From the NCBI GenBank assembly GCA_027489835.1, contig JAIXZF010000137.1, forward strand, positions 1 to 18,360: DNA of 18,360 bases, in the 5' to 3' direction. This document shows, in pieces, positions 15,511-18,360 of this stretch (position 1 is the first letter of the stretch; every line of letters starts with the position of its first letter). This DNA comes from Hyphomicrobiales bacterium (GTDB lineage Bacteria > Pseudomonadota > Alphaproteobacteria > Rhizobiales > Beijerinckiaceae). A model generated the notes under the pieces. The model saw nothing but the letters and a program-made list of their open reading frames with translations. It ran no database searches and had not been told where the DNA came from. Made by a program: the position numbers and the translations under genes.

Positions 15511-15555
15511 CCTTCGCCGCCGACAAACCGGCGCCGCCCTTCATCGGCGAAGGGC
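15511..15555 (+). promoter_or_regulatory. Leader stem-loops covering the ribosome binding site of the fused transferase gene
   Basis: CCTTCGCCG (15511-15519) is perfectly complementary to CGGCGAAGG (15545-15553), with a 25-base loop. Within it GCCCTT (15536-15541) is complementary to AAGGGC (15550-15555), with an 8-base loop. The two stems exclude each other, yet both bury AGGG at 15551-15554, the only plausible ribosome site. Translation may therefore be limited or controlled. In GC-rich DNA such pairing can arise by chance. Confidence 0.35.
15551..15554 (+). promoter_or_regulatory. Ribosome binding site deciding the start of the fused transferase gene
   Basis: AGGG at 15551-15554 is two bases from ATG 15557 and eight from the in-frame ATG 15563. 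The usual spacing of 5-9 bases favours 15563; the difference is only two residues. Confidence 0.5.
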
Positions 15556-15562
15556 CATGCGC

Positions 15563-17653
15563 ATGACGTCGTCTCCGGAGACAAACTGGTTGCAGGCAGC
15601 GAAGCGACGGTTGGCGGAAACCGCAGGCAGGCTCGGCGTGCAGGTCGGCGCGCGGCAGCTTCAGCCGCCGCCCGAGGGGTGGTCCACCCGGAACGAGGCG
15701 CTGTCCTACCATACCTACGCACGCGAGCAGATCGCGGCGCTGCGGCTCGCATCGACCGAGGCGGCGCAGGATCTGCGGGCACGGGTGCTGCGCGCCGAGT
15801 TGCTGGCGGACAATCGCCCCCTGCGCATCCTGTTTCTGGTGCCTCACGTAGCGCTGTTCGACGCCTACGCGTCTGTCTACGCCGCGATGGAGGCGGATGA
15901 CGGTTTCGAGCCCGAGATCCTCGCCTTCAGACGGCAGGACGTGCCGCATGACGTGACCGAGGCCGAGACACGGGCCTTTTTCGCCGAGCGCGGCCTGCGC
16001 GCCCATGTCGTGGGCTTCGACGGCGCCGACGAGGTGCCGCAGATCGACCCAGACGCCTATGACGTGCTGTTCTACACGCTCGGCTCGCTGGCCTATCCCG
16101 AGCCCTACCGGATCGAGGCCACCAGCCCCCATTTCCTGACCTGCTACCTCGCCTATGGCGTCCTGCTCGCCAACCAGCCGGAGCTGCAGTTCGGCCAGGA
16201 GGGACATCACAGCGCCTGGCGGCTCTATGCCGGCACGCGGCGCGACCTGTTCTTCTATCGCCAGCACCAGCGACGCATGCGCACGAATGCGCGCCTCACG
16301 GGCTATCCGAAGTTCGACCTCTACCGGCCGCAGGCAGCCCAGGCTGCGGAAGGCGCGCGCCCGACCGTGATCTGGGCCCCGCACTGGACCATCGGCCTGA
16401 TCTATCCGGGCCTGAACATGGGCCTGTTCGACAAGATCTGCATGGAGATGCTGGCCATCATCGACGAATTTCCGGACATCGACTTCGTCTACCGGCCGCA
16501 CCCGAACCTGCCGCACGCGCTGGCCACCACCACCTTCATGAATGCCGACAGCTACGCCATCTATCTCGACATGCTGAGGTCGCGTCCGAACTGCCAGCTC
16601 GAGCTCGGCGGGGACAACATCGCCCGCTTCGGGCGCTCGGCCGCCATGATCACCGACAGCGTCTCCTTCCTGGCGGAATACCTGCCCACCGGCCGCCCGC
16701 TGCTGTTCCTCGATCGCCCGGATCGCGCCCGCCTGAACGATCAGGGCGAGCGCGTCGCCGCCCTGCACGTGCAAGGCCGCGACGCCGCCGACATCCGGCG
16801 CTTCATCGCCGATGTCGTGGTCAAGGGCGAGAACCCCCGCGCCGAGGAGCGCGCGGCAGCCCTTGCCGATCTGTTCCTGCCCAATCCCGAGGGTGCGGCG
16901 CGGTCCATCCTAGCCGATCTCAGGTCCACATTGTTGCAGCCCGCCACGGCCCGTCCGCGGCGCGACCTGTCAGTCACCAGGGCCGAGCTGGAGGAGCGGC
17001 GGGACGAGCGCACGGTGCGGGCGCAGGAATTGTCCGACGCCTACTGGAGCAGCCAGTCGGCGTACAACTACGCCCAGAATTTCCCCGAGCGGCATCGCAA
17101 CCAGATCAGGTTCATCGACAGGCACCTGCTGCCGCGCCTCGGTTCGCAGTCACTCGTTCTGGACATAGGCTGCGCCGATGGCTGGTCTTCCTGCGCGGTC
17201 GCCAAGGTCTGCGGCGAGCTGCACGGCTTCGACCAGAACCCTGCGTTCATCGCACTGGCGCGCCGGAACGCCGCGGATGCGGGCCTGACGAACTGCAGAT
17301 TCGAGGTCGGCGACGCGCTGACGCTGCAGCCCGAGCAGGACGCCTACGACGCCGCCATGCTCGGCGGCCTCCTGACCTGCATCGTCGACGACGAGGACGC
17401 ACTGCAGATCCTGCGGGTCGTGGCGCGCAGCCTCAAGCCCGGCGGCCTCCTGCTGCTCAAGGACACGCTGCACCGGGGCGTCGGCTCGAGGCTGAACATC
17501 CAGGCCCAGTACGGCGCGATCTACCGCGACCTCGCGACCTACACCGCCCTTGCCGCCGAAGCCGGCTTCACCGTTGAGGTGAGCGACTGGATCGACACCC
17601 AGGACGACCATGGCAGCTACATGGCCGTGGCGTCGAAGAACCCTTCCGCGTGA
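15563..17653 (+). CDS. Fusion: CDP-glycerol-type glycerophosphotransferase/GT-B domain plus SAM-dependent methyltransferase
   Basis: A 696-residue, two-domain protein. Residues about 70-450 resemble the CDP-glycerol glycerophosphotransferase (TagB/TagF) GT-B family: LRILFLVPHVALFDAY, then VIWAPHWTIG, the HP motif with His313 in DFVYRPHPNLPH, and Asp365 in MITDSVSFLAEYLPTGRPLLF. Residues about 490-690 are a class I methyltransferase with the SAM loop VLDIGCADG (532-540), acidic strand HGFDQNP and a post-motif LKPGGLLLLKD. The first domain could transfer glycerol phosphate or another CDP/UDP-activated group to a glycan, and the second could methylate it; the exact substrates are unknown. The N-terminal 60 residues are charged and probably helical. 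The start is 15563 (alternative 15557). The stop overlaps the next start as GTGA, indicating coupled translation. Confidence 0.85.
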   Translation: MTSSPETNWLQAAKRRLAETAGRLGVQVGARQLQPPPEGWSTRNEALSYHTYAREQIAALRLASTEAAQDLRARVLRAELLADNRPLRILFLVPHVALFDAYASVYAAMEADDGFEPEILAFRRQDVPHDVTEAETRAFFAERGLRAHVVGFDGADEVPQIDPDAYDVLFYTLGSLAYPEPYRIEATSPHFLTCYLAYGVLLANQPELQFGQEGHHSAWRLYAGTRRDLFFYRQHQRRMRTNARLTGYPKFDLYRPQAAQAAEGARPTVIWAPHWTIGLIYPGLNMGLFDKICMEMLAIIDEFPDIDFVYRPHPNLPHALATTTFMNADSYAIYLDMLRSRPNCQLELGGDNIARFGRSAAMITDSVSFLAEYLPTGRPLLFLDRPDRARLNDQGERVAALHVQGRDAADIRRFIADVVVKGENPRAEERAAALADLFLPNPEGAARSILADLRSTLLQPATARPRRDLSVTRAELEERRDERTVRAQELSDAYWSSQSAYNYAQNFPERHRNQIRFIDRHLLPRLGSQSLVLDIGCADGWSSCAVAKVCGELHGFDQNPAFIALARRNAADAGLTNCRFEVGDALTLQPEQDAYDAAMLGGLLTCIVDDEDALQILRVVARSLKPGGLLLLKDTLHRGVGSRLNIQAQYGAIYRDLATYTALAAEAGFTVEVSDWIDTQDDHGSYMAVASKNPSA

Positions 17654-18360
17654 CCGCCGCACGCCGGATCGGCATCCTCGGCGGGGCCGGCGTGGCCGCC
17701 TCGGCCGAACTCGTCCGGCGCATCGTCGACCTCGTGACCGAACAGGGCGCGCGCTTCGATCAGGAGCATCCGGAGGTCATCCTGATCCAGGCCACGCAGG
17801 CTCCCAGCCGGAGCCTCTGGCTCGAAGGCCGCGGGCCGAGCTTTGTGCCGTCATATGTCGAGACAGCGACGCGGCTGCGGCAGGCAGGGGCTGGCATCGT
17901 CGCCATGTGCTGCAACACCGCGCATGCCGCCCACGCCGAGATCGCCGCAGCGGCCGACGTGCAACTTCTCGACCTGATCGAGCTGTCCGTGGCCGAAGCC
18001 CTCGTCCTGGCGAAGGGCCGGCCCGTCGGCATCCTGTCGTCGAGCGGGACCCGGCTCGCGGGCCTCTACCACAAGGCGCTCGCGGCGGCTGCGCCTGCAA
18101 GCGTCCTGCTGGAGTCGGACGAGGCGGGACAGGCGCGCGTCACGGAAGGCATCGTCGCGGTCAAGCGCGGACGGCGCCATGGTACGGCCGCGGCTCCCGG
18201 CCCGGATCGCCTTTTCGCCGAAGCGGCGGATGACCTCGTCACCCGGGGCGCCGGCGTCGTGATCCTCGGCTGCACGGAAATCCCCCTCGCCTTCCCGCCC
18301 GACTGGACCGCTGCGCCGACGGTCGACACCATCGATGTGCTGGCGCGGGCATGCCTGCGC
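17650..18360 (+). CDS. Aspartate/glutamate racemase family protein, 3' partial
   Basis: A GTG at 17650 overlaps the previous TGA, and the frame stays open to the end of the window (237 codons), so the gene is truncated by the window edge. RRIGILGGAGVAASAELVRRI at the start matches the GxLGGMGPxAT opening of aspartate racemases, though with Ala/Val in place of Met/Pro. The two catalytic cysteines of this PLP-free family are present: Cys88 in MCCNTAH and Cys208 in LGCTEIPL, and full-length members are about 230-250 residues, so little is missing. Such enzymes interconvert L- and D-Asp or Glu, and some act on other substrates (hydantoin, maleate). Beside a polysaccharide transferase/methyltransferase it could supply a D-amino acid for polymer decoration, but that is inference. 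No upstream Shine-Dalgarno is evident. Confidence 0.85.
   Translation, partial: MTAARRIGILGGAGVAASAELVRRIVDLVTEQGARFDQEHPEVILIQATQAPSRSLWLEGRGPSFVPSYVETATRLRQAGAGIVAMCCNTAHAAHAEIAAAADVQLLDLIELSVAEALVLAKGRPVGILSSSGTRLAGLYHKALAAAAPASVLLESDEAGQARVTEGIVAVKRGRRHGTAAAPGPDRLFAEAADDLVTRGAGVVILGCTEIPLAFPPDWTAAPTVDTIDVLARACLR

Larger units (their letters stand above)
15259..15562. promoter_or_regulatory. Divergent intergenic region between RTX gene 2 and the transferase-methyltransferase gene
   Basis: These 304 bases contain no convincing gene and should hold promoters for both directions. TTGACA at 15326-15331 and TTGACC at 15400-15405 look like + strand -35 elements, but no good -10 lies 16-18 bases on. 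On the - strand, TTGTCA (complement of 15327-15332) could be a -35 for RTX gene 2, again with a poor -10. GCCGGG-TCAG-CCCGGC at 15442-15457 is a 6-base hairpin without a T-run. A leader stem-loop near the + strand start is listed separately. Confidence 0.45.

Noticed and set aside
15342..15566. 74-codon + strand open frame in the leader of the fused transferase gene
   Set aside because: It has no ribosome site, is rich in Pro/Arg/Ala, and overlaps the next start by a few bases. Nothing supports translation.
15320..16774. 484-codon - strand open frame opposite the fused transferase gene
   Set aside because: It overlaps strong catalytic motifs on the sense strand and reads as low-complexity Val/Arg/Gly sequence with no family features.

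Overview
The window is GC-rich and densely packed, with many coding ends that overlap by a few bases. Codon use and the style of the RTX proteins and polysaccharide genes suggest an alphaproteobacterium, probably of the Hyphomicrobiales. I cannot name a genus. The content is typical of a cell-surface region: nucleotide-sugar synthesis, glycosyltransferases and two very large secreted calcium-binding proteins.

Bases 1-7027, all on the + strand, form a polysaccharide gene cluster. The first gene is cut by the window edge. It fuses a WbpB-type sugar dehydrogenase to a WbpD-type N-acetyltransferase. It is followed by a WbpE-type aminotransferase, an extended-SDR epimerase/dehydratase and a WecB/WbpI-type 2-epimerase. 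Together these give the 3-oxidation, transamination, N-acetylation and C2-epimerisation steps from UDP-GlcNAc uronic acid to UDP-2,3-diacetamido-2,3-dideoxy-mannuronic acid. Two related GT-B-like glycosyltransferases follow. Most junctions are overlapping or nearly so, as in an operon. The 157-base gap before the SDR gene is the exception.

Bases 7031-15258 hold a different block. Two giant RTX (hemolysin-type calcium-binding repeat) genes on the - strand flank an AraC-family regulator on the + strand. The RTX proteins (1095 and 1218 aa) have unrelated modular N-terminal parts. They end in the same 317-residue cassette, about 84% identical by eye, ungapped, and stopping exactly at the stop codons. 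Both look like type I secretion substrates with a C-terminal signal ending in DFLF. No type I secretion genes are in the window.

Bases 15563-18360 return to the + strand. A fused CDP-glycerol-type glycero(glyco)phosphotransferase plus SAM methyltransferase overlaps a two-cysteine Asp/Glu racemase-family gene that runs off the end. These may build or decorate the polymer.

Working picture (inference): a surface polymer containing diacetamido-uronic acid, made and decorated by the flanking genes, with two Ca2+-binding secreted proteins controlled by the AraC regulator between them.
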